The notes: generated by a model from the sequence alone, not told the origin. Positions 24,501-41,617 are shown, numbered from the stretch's first letter. The stretch: 64,000 nucleotides of DNA from Agelas oroides (GCA_949130485.1 OX422184.1:5560655-5624654); one strand, 5' to 3'. Made by a program: numbers and translations.

Positions 24501-26557
24501 AACCTCCACTGGTTGCAGCTGAACATGCAGTTGTGTCCAAAGGCATATTTGTGAAGTATTTAAAGCAAGTAATGTGGCCATGAACTGTAGTCTTCAGCTG
24601 TAGTGTTATGAAGTGGCACTCAACTCAAATCACTTATCAAATTAGATCCAGTTTTCCCCCATTACAGTGGAACCCCTCCTAAAGGACACCTCTGAAATAA
24701 GGACACCTAGGACACTTATCCAAGCCCCAACTTTATATTATTCTCTCCTTGAAATAAGGACACCTCACTAATCAGGACATTTATTTTGGTCCCAAGAGTG
24801 TCCGTGTTAGAGAGGTTCCACTGTACTTATTTGATCACTGCACCTTTAGGTGTTCTTCAGGTACTTGTGCCTGCACACAGAATGTTTGAGCACTACACTG
24901 TGCACTACATCTTCGCACAGATCCAACTGGAAGCTCAAAATTATTGTTGACACAGTCCCTGTAAAATGTTACAATGAATTATAATGGAGTAGCTAATTTA
25001 TTCTAGCCAAGGAAAATCTGCAGCACTAAATTGAGGTATGGTGAGCATCTTAGGATGTGGTTACATTTGAAAGATAAGGCTGAAAAAACCATGGTATGAA
25101 CAATCAACGAACCACATCTCCTAAAAAAAACAAGCCTAGGTGTTAAGTAAAGTCACCCACTGCACAGGACACATTTTGGCCAATACCAGGCCTCACCACC
25201 TGTGCTGGGGTGACTGCATGGGAGATGGGGACTGCTATCACAAAATGCAGTCAGGTGGCTGGACTTATCCAAAAGGTTGGTAGAAGCTCTTTGAAGGCAT
25301 CTTCTCTATGTGATTCCTCACTTAACATACTAGCTACACTTAGCATGGCAGCATTGTAAAGGATTTAGCAACACACCTTTCAAGAAGGATTGGAGAAGTG
25401 GCACGAATTACACTCAGTGCAGCTTCAATGTTCGATTTAACTGTTGGGATTACAGTGTTCTGTAAATCGGAGGTGGGAGGAGGGCAAATTAGTGTAGACA
25501 GACACTGTGAAGTTGTCACCATGCAGTCACCATTTCCCATATGCAAACTTGTGTGCATATGCATGAAATGTAGACATTTACAAGCATTTCACATTAAACA
25601 GCAAATGTACCATCATGTTTTCAGTCTCTCAAACGTGTGCATGGAAAAACTTAACAGTTGAGAAATGTAATCAGAAAAACAAAATTTAGATCAACCTGTA
25701 GAGTCCTGCTATATTAGCAACACGCATTTGAGATCTGCTTGTTTGATTCTAATGTGCTTACACTGTGCTACATAAGGCAGGAAATTCACAAGGTAGGATA
25801 TAGTTATAATATTATGCTTTCACAAAGTAGTCACAGTTACCAAACTAGAGGTTATACTGAATTATACTAACATGAGCACTCTTGTATTGTTAATTTAAAC
25901 ATACCTGTAGTCTGTCTCGATGGAAGGTATCAAGCCTAGAGCATGTGCAAGAACATATTAACTGATGATGTAAACAATCTGCTAGTTGCAAGCTTACTCT
26001 GTGTCCACAGTGCTGTCATAGTGGACATGAATTCTGAAAGGTTGAAACTGTGTTTGTCTTTTCCCTCTTCTTCTAAATGGACGTTGTTGAACTCCAAACA
26101 CAAGCTTCAAAGTATGAAAGAGATAGAGTGACATGCAACTCTACATATTGAATAAAAGCCAGATCTATAATACTCTGATTGAAATGAGTAAAACCCTTTA
26201 CAACTTGATAAATCAGATTATGAGATTATAACTTACCTTTTTATTCCTCTCATGAGAACATGGAACAAGGTCACCTCCTCCTATTCTGAGTCTTGCACCT
26301 TTTACACTGCTCTTTATTATGGCCTTTGCTCTGAACCTTCCAATGGGCCTTGCCGCGAGCTTTAATGTGCGCCTTGCTGAGGGCTTTGCTGTGGGGGTTG
26401 CTGTGGGGGTTGCTGTGGGCTTTGCTGTGGGGCTTGCTGTGAGCCTTGCATCTTTTACCTGGCGCTTTGCATCTCCTCCTCTTGCATCTGTACTGACCAG
26501 AACGATGAACAGGAAAGCAATGCACAACAGTAACCTACAACACCTTTCTTTGCCCAT
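9526..26557 (-). CDS. Leishmanolysin-like (M8) multidomain secreted metallopeptidase, copy B, complete
   Basis: 27 exons, all phases agreeing, sum 3423 nt (1140 residues): 26237-26557, 25998-26104, 25905-25935, 25377-25459, 24844-24958, 23683-23858, 23186-23285, 22182-22279, 21500-21611, 21153-21260, 21005-21081, 20768-20878, 20100-20241, 19793-19891, 19087-19260, 18111-18188, 16684-16711, 16539-16574, 16071-16226, 15384-15560, 14808-14984, 13108-13260, 12792-12992, 11378-11539, 11159-11281, 10913-11062, 9526-9653. Start ATG 26557 aligns with copy A. Seen in order: signal peptide; K/P/T/A repeat (residues 38-62); furin-like RRRGKR; HEVIHAL (305-311); GTSFSHFEQR with the third zinc histidine (about 410); Met-turn NEGMTG; then an 8-Cys-rich M8 tail. 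After residue 665 come a properdin TB-like domain (CYQQF..CC..CVQCP), sushi domains at 719-835, Calx-beta (836-953, ending TIVDDD), and two C-x-C modules (about 954-1140). Stop at 9526. Catalytic residues are intact, so it is probably an active extracellular protease. The mature substrate is unknown. Confidence 0.9.
9693..10105. repeat. 38-bp tandem array in the last intron of copy B
   Basis: Units of about 38 bp containing CATATCATTGCATG and TTTAACAATCCAATTCTGT are repeated about ten times, with some longer units that include an extra CATTACCTCC. The array begins about 40 bp upstream, in transcript sense, of the acceptor of the final coding exon (9526-9653). Confidence 0.9.
10335..10425. repeat. 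Imperfect foldback of about 90 bp in the last intron of copy B
   Basis: GCAACATTTCAAGGGCACTTGG and its inverse CCAAGTGCCCTTGAAATGTTGC flank a loop of about 45 bp. One arm reads CATGATGAAGAGAGCC...TTGAAATGTTGC on the minus strand. That resembles the GATGA/GAAA spacing of Penelope-type hammerhead sequences, but the catalytic CUGAUGA is not present. Confidence 0.5.
11784..11825 (-). ncRNA. Candidate minimal hammerhead ribozyme motif (Penelope-like retroelement type)
   Basis: On the minus strand the order is GCC, CTGATGA (11821-11815), one C, a five-pair stem GACTG/CAGTC with loop CAGCATT, GAAA (11796-11793), then CGTC and GGC. This fits the hammerhead core: stem I GCC/GGC, a minimal ACGU stem III, and cleavage expected after the C of CGUC. 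Such short-stem-III hammerheads are known from Penelope-like elements. It lies in the intron between exons 23 and 24 of copy B, on the transcribed strand, with no reverse transcriptase nearby, so it is a remnant. Activity is untested. Confidence 0.5.
12652..12771. mobile_element. 120-bp foldback element with 9-bp target duplication
   Basis: TAGCCTCGTTCCCAGGCCTCC and its inverse form the two ends, with a second inner inverted pair TCTACCTTCCGTTT / AAACGGAAGGTAGA. Flanks CATCCATTG (left) and CATCCGTTG (right) look like a 9-bp target-site duplication with one change. It sits 20 bp beyond the splice donor of exon 23 of copy B. The same family is found at 34354-34483 and 57726-57793. Confidence 0.8.
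14012..14289. mobile_element. 278-bp foldback (MITE-like) in intron 21 of copy B
   Basis: Long terminal inverted repeats of roughly 60 bp begin CAAGAGTTCATAACA and end TTATGAACTCTTG, both containing GAGTGTGCAACTCC or its inverse. The interior is AT-rich with no open frame. A single-arm relative lies at 2068-2272. Confidence 0.7.
18436..18540. repeat. (TG)n microsatellite
   Basis: About 50 TG dinucleotides with rare interruptions (TATG, TCTG) in intron 15 of copy B. Open frames of His-Thr across it on the minus strand are artefacts of the repeat. Confidence 0.98.
19491..19608. repeat. Perfect 59-bp direct duplication in intron 14 of copy B
   Basis: A segment beginning TTTTCTTTGCTAAGATTGTG and ending CACCACAACTTTTGT is repeated twice in tandem without visible change, implying a recent local duplication. 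Confidence 0.85.
24665..24823. mobile_element. 159-bp pogo-like MITE flanked by TA
   Basis: Ends CAGTGGAACC...GGTTCCACTG with longer imperfect inverted repeats containing AGGACAC / GTGTCC, flanked by TA on both sides as expected for Tc1/pogo insertions. It lies in intron 5 of copy B, 20 bp from the donor of exon 5. A longer relative is at 35819-36277. Confidence 0.8.
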
Positions 26558-29500
26558 TTTCAGTTGACCAAGCTGCAAACTCTCAGTTTGCCACTACTAT
26601 GCACGGTTTATAATATTTATAGTGGTGATTCAGTGCCACCAGCCTTACAAACATCCTGCACGTGTCTACACCTAACAAAACACCCACAGATGCCATACAT
26701 GACTAATAGTGTTTACATTTGGTTATACATAACATATGCATAGATATATACACATGAACAATCAACGAACCACATCTCCCTAAAAAAAAAAAAAACAGGC
26801 CTAGGTGTTATGTAAAGTCACCCATTGCACAGGATACATTTCTGCCAATAGTTACCTCATCAGCTGTGCTGGGGTGATTGTGCATGGAATCATACAAGCA
26901 ATACTCAGTGGTAGCTAACTGTGTTCACCATTCCAGTTTCAGCTGTATGTTCTCTCCAGTAGCATGATCACAACCTGGAGAGAAGGGTGACCACTTTGCA
27001 TAAAGAGTATGTTAAAATGCCAGTCATTGAATAGTTGTGTAAGTGGATGTAGCTAACTAGCTACATAAACAAAACCAAGAGTTATGCTGCAAATGATGAA
27101 CAAATACAAAAGCATTACAAATGGCTGATTTTGTTTTTTTACTTTGTTCGCTAGTGTTGCTGTATTTCTTGGGCTTACTGCCTTGTGCTTGCCGGGTTTC
27201 CTATCGATTTCGGCTGTGCTTCTGCTGTTTTCTGTTGGTTGCTAAAATTGCAATTTTAGCAAACACAGCAGATAAAAAAACATGCAGCATGCCCACCCAT
27301 GGTGGGCATGCTAAATTGGTGGGCTTGCTGGTTTTGATCTTCTGTGTTTTCGGTGTGTGGGGTTTACTAGGTAGCTATATGTGGTATTTGCTGTGGCTTT
27401 GAGAGTCCCTGCTATGTTTGTGGTGTCTTGCTAAATTTGTGATGGCTTTAAGTTTATAGGGTTTTGCTCTGTAGTTGTTGGGTTTGCTGTTGATGGTTTT
27501 ACTGTGTTTTGAATGTGTGTTGGTGCATGTATGTAGGCACTGTGTTTTTTATTGATAGCCGCTTCAGGACTGTTGAAGTTTGTGATGTTTACTGTGTTGA
27601 CAGATTTTGTGATGTTTACATACCTCATGTTGCAGAATTTGCACACGTGTTTGCAGGTTTTGTGCATTGTTTTGGACAGATTCAGCTACGTACTTTCAAC
27701 AAACAAATACCAGCTGTAATCACACCAAGATCTAGAGTTATGATGTCTCACTCCATCCCTCACAAGCAATTAGTGTAGCTCTGCAGATAGTGCATGTGAT
27801 GATTCAGTCATGCCTCTCTTGCTATGGACTGTGTATGCAACTGTGCTTCTCTTCATTTATTAGTTCCAGCTTCTTTACTCAATGCTTCTTGCTTAACATA
27901 ACCCATTTACACAGGATAAATACGTGGGTTTTTTTTTTTTTACCTTTTTGGTTCGTAACTTCATTGCAAAAAAAGAAAGGAAAAGGAGCTTAGGTTTGAA
28001 GGTAGGCCTATTTTCAGAAATTATGGTAGTGTTGATTCAACTAACAACCCCTTTTGTGCGACTTACAATAAATTCTGTTGGCATTTTGATATTCACAAGT
28101 TTAGTCTGTTATATGTGGCTTTGAAACCTACTTCAGAATGTTAGTGTGCAAAGCACATCCATATAGGTACCTATAGTTGGTGGGATAACTGTAAAGTAGA
28201 CTGTTGTAGCTATGGTGGCACATGTTGTTTGCACCATTTGTTTGTTTAAATCAGCAGTGCTTACATGATCTCACCACTGATCATCAATGAGAGGTATCCT
28301 TATTGTAGTACGCAAGAATGCATGTGCATAGGAAGCGGCATAACAAAGATGAGGTTGGTAAGTTGATAGAAGACTTCAACAAGTTGTTGCAGCACGACAT
28401 TGCATGTGTTGTACATGTTGATCATGAAGTATAATTATTGAAACACTTTTGCATTAGCTACACGTTTACATGACATTTTGGGGTAGCATGGCACTATATA
28501 GACATCCTGGCACCTGTTTGCTACAATAGTCCTTTGTGACACCTTCTATTAGCTGAGGGTGTTTGATATTGTTGAGGCTGAATTATATGTCAGGTCATTT
28601 TTTACCATCAACAATGTAAGGTGACTCTGTGTGCACACTTAGGACAAAAACAGGTTTCATGCACAAATGTTTCTGTCTTCTCCCAAATCCTCCGAGTTCC
28701 CCAGATCTGTTTGGAGCAATGATCATTCTAGTCGAAACAGGAGGTGTTTGTCCACACGACGTTTCTGTCCTGTAGACAAAAGCAGGAAGTACACAACTAC
28801 ATAATATTAGTTCAGTGTCACCATAGATTATAAAGTTATTTGTAAAACTGCACACTAGTTACGTTTTATTTGCACTGCTTTTCTAGTGAATGATCAAAGC
28901 CTACATGTCTTGGGTCTTTTGTTTTATAATGGTCAGATCAAGTGTCTCAAGCTAGAATGTTTTAGAGAAGGATGTATAAACCTGTGAACATCAGCTTCAG
29001 CTTCACGTACTTCACCTCACACAAGATTCTACTTAATACAAAATGATTGGAACCCCAGTTGGGACCATTAATTGCCTTCTGAGTTTCCTGGAGAAGTATA
29101 TAGAGATATCCTTGTGTGGGTGGAATTTGGAATCTATTTGCTATGTCTAATTAATGTTAATTAATCTTAATTAACACCAATTTCTAAAGTCAACAACATC
29201 GATCAAAATTAAACTACCATTATATTATGTCTTACTTATGAAGATAATTCAGTTTTAGTGCACCCGGTCATATGTGTAGTATCCTTCCAGATGACAATTC
29301 AATCCTGTTAGTCCACACAAGGTGGGATAAATCAATTCCAAAAGACAAAATTTCTCTGGTGTGCCTCTTCCTGTTGTAGGATGTTGTCGTGTCAAGTGGA
29401 ATAGTACCAACTTGAGCTTGCAGCATTGGTTGGTTCAGCTATCATCTGGGTAACAACTGAAATATTCAGTCCAAATCATATTTCAAGACAGTGACTTAAA

Positions 29501-29634
29501 CAAATGTTGATGAAAGGTTTTGATTTCGAGCAAAACTTTCCATTTATTAAAGCAAGAGCCAGCTGAACTGAAAGACAGGTATATTACTTTAGAAAATTCC
29601 GAGAGCCTGAACAAGATGTAATCACTTCCTTATA
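26558..29634. other. Spacer upstream of copy B, no convincing gene
   Basis: Contains the presumed promoter of copy B (no clear motif read), a copy of the ATGAACAATCAA dispersed repeat (26750-26890), and a T/G-rich, C-poor block (27120-27680) with short palindromes such as CCCACCCATGGTGGGC. It also holds an unassigned 86-codon minus frame at 28595-28855 that follows a good acceptor (TTTGTCTACAG) but matches nothing I recognise. Confidence 0.4.
27120..27680. repeat. Strand-asymmetric T/G-rich block
   Basis: The plus strand is strongly enriched for T and G over about 550 bp, giving an open frame on each strand with low-complexity content. Its skew is the mirror image of the A/C-rich block at 39430-40330. 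No inverted repeats were found bounding it, and its origin is unknown. Confidence 0.4.
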
Positions 29635-29850
29635 ATGAGATCAACCCCCAAGCCTTGCTTTCCCTCCCTCCCTCCCTCCCACCCCTCTCTCCACTCACCG
29701 ATGTCCCCTCATTCTCACTATGATATAGTGTCCATCTACTCTTCTCCTGGCTTCAAGAGCAGCATCAAGGAGCGCATGCTCTATGCATCATGCAAGGAGC
29801 CACTCATCTCCATTGTGGAGGAGAAACTTGGACTACCCATCACCAAGAAG
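29635..29850 (+). pseudogene. Isolated twinfilin-like exon (C-terminal ADF-homology domain fragment)
   Basis: The frame ends in about 50 residues typical of the second ADF-H domain of twinfilin: YDIVSIYSSPG, then IKERMLYASCK, then an acidic helix ending PITKK exactly at a GTATGT donor. Twinfilin caps and severs actin filaments and sequesters monomers. The upstream 20 residues are Pro/Ser-rich, encoded by CCCTCC repeats, and do not match the family. No other twinfilin exon was found on either side: the next expected segment (acidic, ending before the C-terminal tail) is missing to the right, and the DNAJC25 gene occupies the opposite strand. It is most likely a captured or duplicated exon rather than a working gene. 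Confidence 0.6.
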
Positions 29851-29990
29851 GTATGTGTACACAAGTATAGAGTTTGCTCAGGTTCACTCCAAACTGTCTA
29901 TTTGTATTTCACAGGTAGCTAATTCAAACTGAAGCTCATTCACTCCAAATTATCAATTTGTATTTCACAGGTGCAAAATTCAAACAGAGT

Positions 29991-36963
<6,973 letters not shown>

Positions 36964-37636
36964 CTGTGAACAAAGAGAAACAAGACATGAAGGATTGAGG
37001 CAAAAAATGACAAGTTTCACAAAATGTGCATGAGTACTAGGATGCCTTCCATTACACCTAAGACTGAGTTTGACATCCGAGACGGTGTGTCGTAGCCACG
37101 CTAACTACAGCCATGCGTACGTATCAAGAGCACATAAGAATGGGCGGCTAGAGTAAGAGCGTGTACATGTAACTCCGTAAAATTTGAAACCAGTCGGAAT
37201 TTACCACGAGTAGTAACACGTACTGTGCAGCTGTGCGTAGACAAGGCATTGTTGCTAAGCACGTGACCGGGTGTTCTATTTTTAGTACATTTTGACCGGA
37301 CTACGGGCTTCTATTGGAGCTACACGCTCTTACTCAAGCTGCCCGTTCTTATGCACTCTTGACGTATATACCTGCCACAATTTTAGGAATTTTGGCCTTT
37401 CTATTACCAGGTACACAAGTGGAACAACACTATTATTCAGCCAGATGAGAGTACATTTAGAAGCTACTGCTCTATGTACAGAATGAAGGAGAACTTTCCA
37501 CTCCCACGTAACCAATTCGACTGAAGTGCAGAAACCCAAGTATGGAAACGGAAGTATGAAACTGAGAAGAAAAGCCACCTATCAGTGTCTAGTGCCTTAC
37601 TGACTCACAACTATGCTCTTAGGCAAAGGGTGACTG

Positions 37637-38057
37637 TCTCCAAGCAATGTTAGAGCAGGGTACTGGGACCTCAGACTCAAGCGAGCACTAACACAGTCTC
37701 CAAGCAATGTGAGAGCAGGGTACTGGGACCTCAGACTCAAGCGAGCACTAACACAGTCTCCAAGCAATGTGAGAGCAGGGTACTGGGACCTCAGACTCAA
37801 GCGAGCACTAACACAGTCTCCAAGCAATGTGAGAGCAGGGTACTGGGACCTCAGACTCAAGCGAGCACTAACACAGTCTCCAAGCAATGTGAGAGCAGGG
37901 TACTGGGACCTCAGACTCAAGCGAGCACTAACACAGTCTCCAAGCAATGTGAGAGCAGGGTACTGGGACCTCAGACTCAAGTGAGCACTAACACAGTCTC
38001 CAAGCAATGTGAGAGCAGGGTACTGGGACCTCAGACTCAAGCGAGCACTAACACAGT
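37637..38057. repeat. 60-bp minisatellite, 7 copies
   Basis: Seven head-to-tail 60-bp units (containing GAGAGCAGGGTACTGGGACC and CGAGCACTAACACAGTC) are nearly identical, with one T/G difference in the first unit and one T/C in the sixth. Both strands are open because 60 is a multiple of three. It lies about 0.7 kb upstream of the first DNAJC25 exon found. Confidence 0.97.
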
Positions 38058-39279
38058 CGCTTAGCATGACACGGTGAGAATAGTCTTGACTTGGTCTTGT
38101 TCCGACATTACGCTGACTATTTACTAGTATCTCAGGAGTAGGCATGGTAGTTCTGGAAATGGTTAAGCCACTGGCAAAGATTCTCTGCGAGGAACTATGA
38201 CAACACTCTGCATCACTGTCACAAGAACATCAGGAACATATAGACCACTGCATGGTTGGCCCACTCACCGTTAGGTTGGGTCTGGCCTTAAACTCACCGT
38301 GACATCATGATAGTGATGCTCGCTGCAGTCTCAGAGCCCAGGATCCAGCTCTCACATCGTTGGAAGACAGTCATCTTTTGGCTACAAGGCCTCAACACAC
38401 ACAGTCATGAGCAGTCTGGACACTGGTAGGCGGCTTTTCTTCTCACTTCCGTAGTTTCATACTTTGGTTTCCGCACTTCAGCGTTTTCCACTTGCCCAAA
38501 GTGTTTTACTAATCTGATTGGTCAATAAGTGTGGTCCTTCGAAATACTACTACACATTTTGTGTAGGCATTTTATATACACCCTGTAGTACCTCTAATAG
38601 CTATAGTATATATTAAGGTCTATAGTATCACAAGTTAACATTCTCTTTATCATGGCGTACGGTAGTACGCCATATGTAGGGATGACCCCGAAAAAAAATG
38701 GCGGCCACATTCAAAGTGCACAAATGACACGCTCGAAATGTCCGCATTAGATAAGTCAACGGCCTCCATGAGCCATATCAGACATTATCGAGTGCTTCCA
38801 TGGGCAACAGGATCGTTAAATTTGCTGGAAAGCATCGCTAAGTACCTGACAGTCAAGTCGCTAAAAAAGGCAAATCGTCTATCTTCTGACTTCTTCTTCT
38901 TCTTCTTCTTTTGCTCACCACGATAGCACGACAACGGCTGAAGCTATTACAACGATTCAAACGCGAAAGATCAGCATAAATTACTGGGTATTGTACCCAC
39001 CACTCATCGTTCTCAAAGAAAGAAGTCGAATTAATCGGCGATTCTCAGGTAACCCCACGCTTATGCTTGCTGCTATACGCCATTTTGTTAGAATAGAATA
39101 TTCATAGCGATTACGTCAACAGAAGTTCAACAGCTACAGCACGTGAAGTTGGCATGCAGCTGCGGTTATTCTACTTCCGTAGAGAACTTGACGATCGATT
39201 GATTCCCAAACGATTGCATATGTTGCTACTTTCATACAGCAGTTGACGTACTTGTGCTGGATTTGACAAGGAACGCAGT
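38058..39279. other. Gene-free spacer with a short unassigned plus-strand frame
   Basis: A 62-codon plus-strand frame at 38738-38926 ends in a (TTC)n-encoded Phe run and was not recognised. There is also a small palindrome GTACGGTAGTACGCC near 38655. Nothing else is supported. Confidence 0.35.
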
Positions 39280-39429
39280 ATGCGTAACGTCCACAAGAAA
39301 CGGGCGCGGGATAAGCAGAACTATCTGCGAAACAAAGAAAGCAAAAGGCAAGCGTCCCGTAACAAGTACTGGAAGAACCCGGAAAAACACTCTTACTCTC
39401 CAAGGGTTCCTTTACCACAGTTATGCCTT
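39280..39429 (+). CDS. Short basic frame resembling the N-terminal repeats of transposon proteins
   Basis: 49 codons from ATG 39280 to the stop at 39427. The product is Lys/Arg-rich with YLRNKESKRQASRNKYW and KNPEK. This resembles the Asn/Pro/Lys-rich basic repeats at the N-terminus of many invertebrate Helitron-type and other transposon proteins (family resemblance only). It stops abruptly where the A/C-rich block begins. Probably a remnant. Confidence 0.3.
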
Positions 39430-40330
39430 ACCTCTTTATGACCTATGTACCTGCCACCCACCATACACAACCTACACACACCTGCCCACAATGTATAACC
39501 AGCTATAGAAACTGTTCCTTGGACAACACACAACATACAGTGTTACAACCCTGTCATACAACAGAACAGGTAGACAGTCATGTATATACCACAGTGCCTT
39601 AGAACAACCACTCACACACACATGCACATACCCAATTAGACAACAGTTACACCCATGATTCCATTGTCAAGTGGATAAGTGCAAACAGCTAACATCCTCC
39701 AGAAATCCATCAACATCAACAATAAACTACATAACAAGTCATTTCACTTGGGGTGTGGTTACACAACAACAACAAAAAAAAACAACAGAAACAAGTCACA
39801 AAAAAGTTTGCCAAACGCAAACAAGCACATGTAGGGATGAAATCCTCAAAAACCAACCAAACAAGACGGGAATGACACCACAATACTTTTACACCATCCC
39901 TACATCTTGTGCCATTTTGCCACCTGTACACAACACAAAACCCTCTACATTTGTACTTATTAGCCCACACCAACCACAAACAAACATAGTACTTCACTCC
40001 ATTCAACTATCTCACAAAATAACCCATCCTTCACAAAGCATTACAAAATTACCACTACTCACTTCACAGCCACCTGTATACAAGACAACCCATATCTATC
40101 ATGCTAAACAGGCATAAAACTTAACAACATAATGCACATTCCAACATAACACACACACTCACCACTCCTCACTCACTCCACACCTTCTACACACAACTTG
40201 GACCATACCTGCTACACTCAGTAGCAACCACCAACAACACAACATACTCACTATGCACAACACACCCACGCCACACCCTTCCATCTACAAGACAACCCTC
40301 TTCTACACACAACTAAAAAACAAATACAAA
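39430..40330. repeat. Strongly G-depleted A/C-rich block
   Basis: Over about 900 bp the plus strand is largely A, C and T with very few Gs, rich in ACACAAC and CCACAC runs. Composition changes sharply at both ends. The 148-codon plus frame within it is low-complexity and not a convincing gene. Confidence 0.6.
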
Positions 40331-40470
40331 CACACAGTTTTGGCAAAATGGCACAAGATGTAGGGATGGTGTAAAAGTATTGTGGTGTCATTCCCGTCTT
40401 GTTTGGTTGGTTTTTGAGGATTTCATCCCTACATGTGCTTGTTTGCGTTTGGCAAACTTTTTTGTGACTT
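39795..40470. repeat. 128-bp near-perfect inverted repeat with a 415-bp spacer
   Basis: 39795-39922 (starting GTCACAAAAAAGTTTGCCAA) reappears inverted at 40339-40470 (ending CAAACTTTTTTGTGAC) with essentially no mismatches. The left arm lies within the G-depleted block and the right arm ends it. High identity implies a recent inverted duplication. Confidence 0.85.
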
Positions 40471-40549
40471 TGCTATATAGCCCTAACCCAACCATAACCC
40501 CAATAACTTACTACATAGGAACAATGTTCTGTAACATCACTGCTAGGCC

Positions 40550-40772
40550 AGGCAAACTGGATTTATTGTTTCGCATCAGCGCCTGCTTCCTTTGAGACCT
40601 GCCGCCTCAACTGTCATTAGCGCTTTTCCAAGCAATGACACACCCACTTTTAATGGCTGTAGATTTGCCGAACGTACATTTATATATCGTTTGCTAGTAA
40701 TGAATAATGACCGCCTGCTTGTACGCAAATTGAGTAAATGGCTGATGCGAAACAGTAAATCTAGTTTGCCTA
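40550..40772. mobile_element. About 220-bp foldback MITE
   Basis: GGCAAACTGGATTTATTG then TTTCGCATCAGC at the left and GCTGATGCGAAAC then AGTAAATCTAGTTTGCC at the right form about 30-bp inverted repeats with a few changes. The interior is short and non-coding. Confidence 0.75.
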
Positions 40773-40810
40773 GCCTTACTTGGGTTGGGACCAACATACT
40801 GTATCACTTA

Positions 40811-41212
40811 GGGGGCGTCTCCAAACCATTTTTGGCGCAGATAACGTCACTGTGACGTTGGGGGGGGTGGAGGGGGGGAGGCCGTGACGTTAAAATTATT
40901 AATTTATGCCACGTGCTTCTAGCAGTAGGCCGTGGCTAAACGTAGTGTGCAAACTACCTTGTTTGGAACTGTTGTACATGAGGCGGAGGGCTGCACTTAC
41001 ACAAATCCGAAGGATAAGTATGAACAGCTGACTTAGATTTTAACTGTCCACGATGTTTGAAAAGGCCACGGCTTCATGTATTGTAGTTATCCTTTCATGT
41101 AGGTTTTGAACTTATTTTATTGTGTGATGTTATGGGGAGAGGGGGGGGGGGGGGGCAATACTTAATGTCACAATGATGTTATCTGCGCCAAAAATGGTTT
41201 GGAGACACCCCC
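40811..41212. mobile_element. 402-bp PIF/Harbinger-like MITE
   Basis: Inverted repeats of almost 40 bp, starting GGGGGCGTCTCCAAACCATT and ending AATGGTTTGGAGACACCCCC, are flanked by TTA on both sides (40808-40810, 41213-41215). A 3-bp TTA target duplication with G-rich ends is the signature of PIF/Harbinger elements. Poly-G stretches occur just inside each end. No transposase is present. Confidence 0.8.
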
Positions 41213-41617
41213 TTAGGGACCTGCACTTTAGCAAAATAGTGATGTAGCATATTCCATTGTGCAACACGTACAGAAGCATAGGCCTCAGTGAATCCCACAT
41301 AAACATGAGACTTTCACTGAAGACAGATAGCTACTGAGTGTCTGGCTCCGCGAGAGTAATAAATCTCGGCCTACCGTCATAGCAGTTCTCATTCCCGCAG
41401 TAAAGTCCATCTATCAGTGCTGTCGTTCTGCATATAGTGGCCAACAGATATAGCAGCAGAACGACATGTCCCATCTTGCACACAGCCACCTTCAAGATCC
41501 TTTCTCACGGGCCCACTAGCCAGTGCCGCCTCAGAAGCACCAGCAAGGGTGCGCTTATAATAGAACATACACATATCACGTGATTCGCGCTCGAGCTTGC
41601 TGAGACAGGATGCTTCC

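Noticed and set aside
28595-28855. 86-codon minus frame as alternative last exon of the DNAJC25 homologue
   Set aside because: It follows a good acceptor in the right phase, but the content does not resemble the family's C-terminus, and a nearer short exon at 29991-30018 also fits.
37637-38057. CRISPR-like array
   Set aside because: Units are directly adjacent with no unique spacers, and the genome is eukaryotic.
37597-38145. 182-codon minus frame and 91-codon plus frame
   Set aside because: Both are products of the 60-bp tandem repeat, open on both strands because the unit is a multiple of three.
39671-40117. 148-codon plus frame
   Set aside because: Low-complexity product of the G-depleted block, Thr/Asn/Pro/Lys-rich with no domain.
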